Shown here piece by piece: positions 63,861 to 64,000 of a stretch of 64,000 nt of DNA. Each line of letters begins with the position of its first letter. Positions within the stretch are counted from its first letter, which is position 1. The translations under genes were made by a program, and so were the position numbers. The notes under the pieces were generated by a model. The model saw only the letters and a list, made by a program, of their open reading frames with translations. It made no database searches and was not told where the DNA came from. This DNA is from Muricea muricata (lineage: Eukaryota; Cnidaria; Anthozoa; Malacalcyonacea; Plexauridae), in the NCBI GenBank assembly GCA_963855995.1, contig OY979717.1, forward strand, positions 39,739,957 through 39,803,956. The letters run 5' to 3'.

Positions 63861-64000
63861 TTAAACATCTTTACAATTAAAACAAATAAATGTATCCACA
63901 TTTTGAGCTTTCTTTTTGCTAACTTTGACACATGGTCCATGGTGCCAAACAAAACATAATGGTCCCTGCTTGTCATGCTGTATCATGAATCTATAAAAAA
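63861..64000 (-). pseudogene. PHD-finger gene, last exon only (unit 8, cut by window end)
   Basis: The final exon (63861-63990) with the W-H-H-x-x-C and final C-x-x-C ligands and its stop is present, preceded by the acceptor; the remaining exons lie beyond the window. Confidence 0.5.

Larger units (their letters stand above)
1..64000. repeat. Tandem array of an 8.25-kb macro-repeat, 7 full units plus a partial one
   Basis: The same sequence recurs head to tail from the first to the last base, all units in one orientation. Unit starts, read from the recurring start motif aacactaaagttgcctggct, are 1, 8251, 16505, 24760, 33014, 41269, 49523 and 57776. The phase is arbitrary because both ends of the window lie inside the array. 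Units differ only by scattered single-base changes and four small indels. Two unit types alternate, giving a 16,509-bp dimer (units 2-3 and 4-5). There are no inverted terminal repeats, target-site duplications or foreign sequence at the unit junctions. Confidence 0.98.
57776..64000. repeat. Array unit 8, truncated by the window end (6225 bp, B/A mosaic)
   Basis: Same B-left, A-right mosaic as unit 7. Private marks: ttgcactt near 58676, tttattatt near 58974, and a 10-bp deletion near 63414 between two copies of cgggga, typical of replication slippage. It ends inside the unit, just past the acceptor of the last PHD exon. Confidence 0.95.

Noticed and set aside
1-64000. Histone or rDNA tandem cluster
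   Set aside because: No histone fold sequence and no rRNA segments are present, despite the histone-like promoter layout and the tandem arrangement.
1-64000. Wrap-around assembly of a circular small DNA virus genome
   Set aside because: The unit lacks any replicative helicase, Rep or capsid gene, and the ordered A/B unit types with indels and recombinants do not fit repeated reading of one circle.

Overview
The window is one head-to-tail tandem array of an AT-rich unit of about 8,254 bp: seven complete copies plus the first 6,225 bp of an eighth, all in the same orientation and nearly identical. In the phase used here the units start at 1, 8251, 16505, 24760, 33014, 41269, 49523 and 57776. 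Their lengths (8250, 8254, 8255, 8254, 8255, 8254, 8253 bp) are fully explained by four small indels: a 4-bp deletion in unit 1, a 1-bp deletion in units 3, 5, 7 and 8, a 2-bp insertion in units 3 and 5, and a 10-bp deletion in unit 8. Shared markers give a dimeric order: units 2-3 match units 4-5 with a period of exactly 16,509 bp, and units 7 and 8 are mosaics of the two unit types. The array has no single-copy flank inside the window.

The DNA is eukaryotic. It has short GT-AG introns that keep frame, a TATA box with clustered CCAAT boxes, an AATAAA signal, a tRNA-like Pol III promoter sequence of the SINE type, and a PHD-type zinc finger. An invertebrate animal (sponge or cnidarian-like) is my best guess, but this rests on style of sequence and remembered protein families, not on a diagnostic gene.

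Layout of one unit (unit 1 coordinates): 1-430 no recognisable gene; 431-497 tRNA-like SINE head; 498-1235 AT-rich spacer; 1236-2227 (minus) a gene for a probable nuclear protein of unknown family with a basic/acidic low-complexity tail; 2245-2552 its putative promoter (TATA plus seven CCAAT boxes); 2569-3130 three diverged copies of a local repeat; 3131-4476 AT-rich spacer with a 25-bp minisatellite; 4477-5211 (minus) a papain-like cysteine protease with the Cys ... Asp-x-His layout of the herpesvirus tegument deubiquitinase type; 5282-5790 a GC-richer island; 6093-7130 (minus) a spliced Cys/His-rich protein ending in a PHD finger, carrying a one-base frameshift in every copy; 7131-7398 intergenic; 7399-7694 (plus) a Ser-rich small gene with a polyadenylation signal over its stop; 7703-7852 (minus) a short frame with an in-frame stop; 7853-8250 spacer.

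The genes do not form an obvious pathway. A deubiquitinase-like protease, a PHD chromatin reader-like protein and a basic nuclear protein would fit a chromatin or ubiquitin theme, or the cargo of a decayed mobile or virus-like element. There is no polymerase, transposase, integrase, helicase or capsid gene in the unit, so it is not an autonomous element as it stands. Some genes were already broken before amplification (PHD gene, short minus frame), while the protease is intact in six of eight copies and broken in the same way in units 3 and 5.
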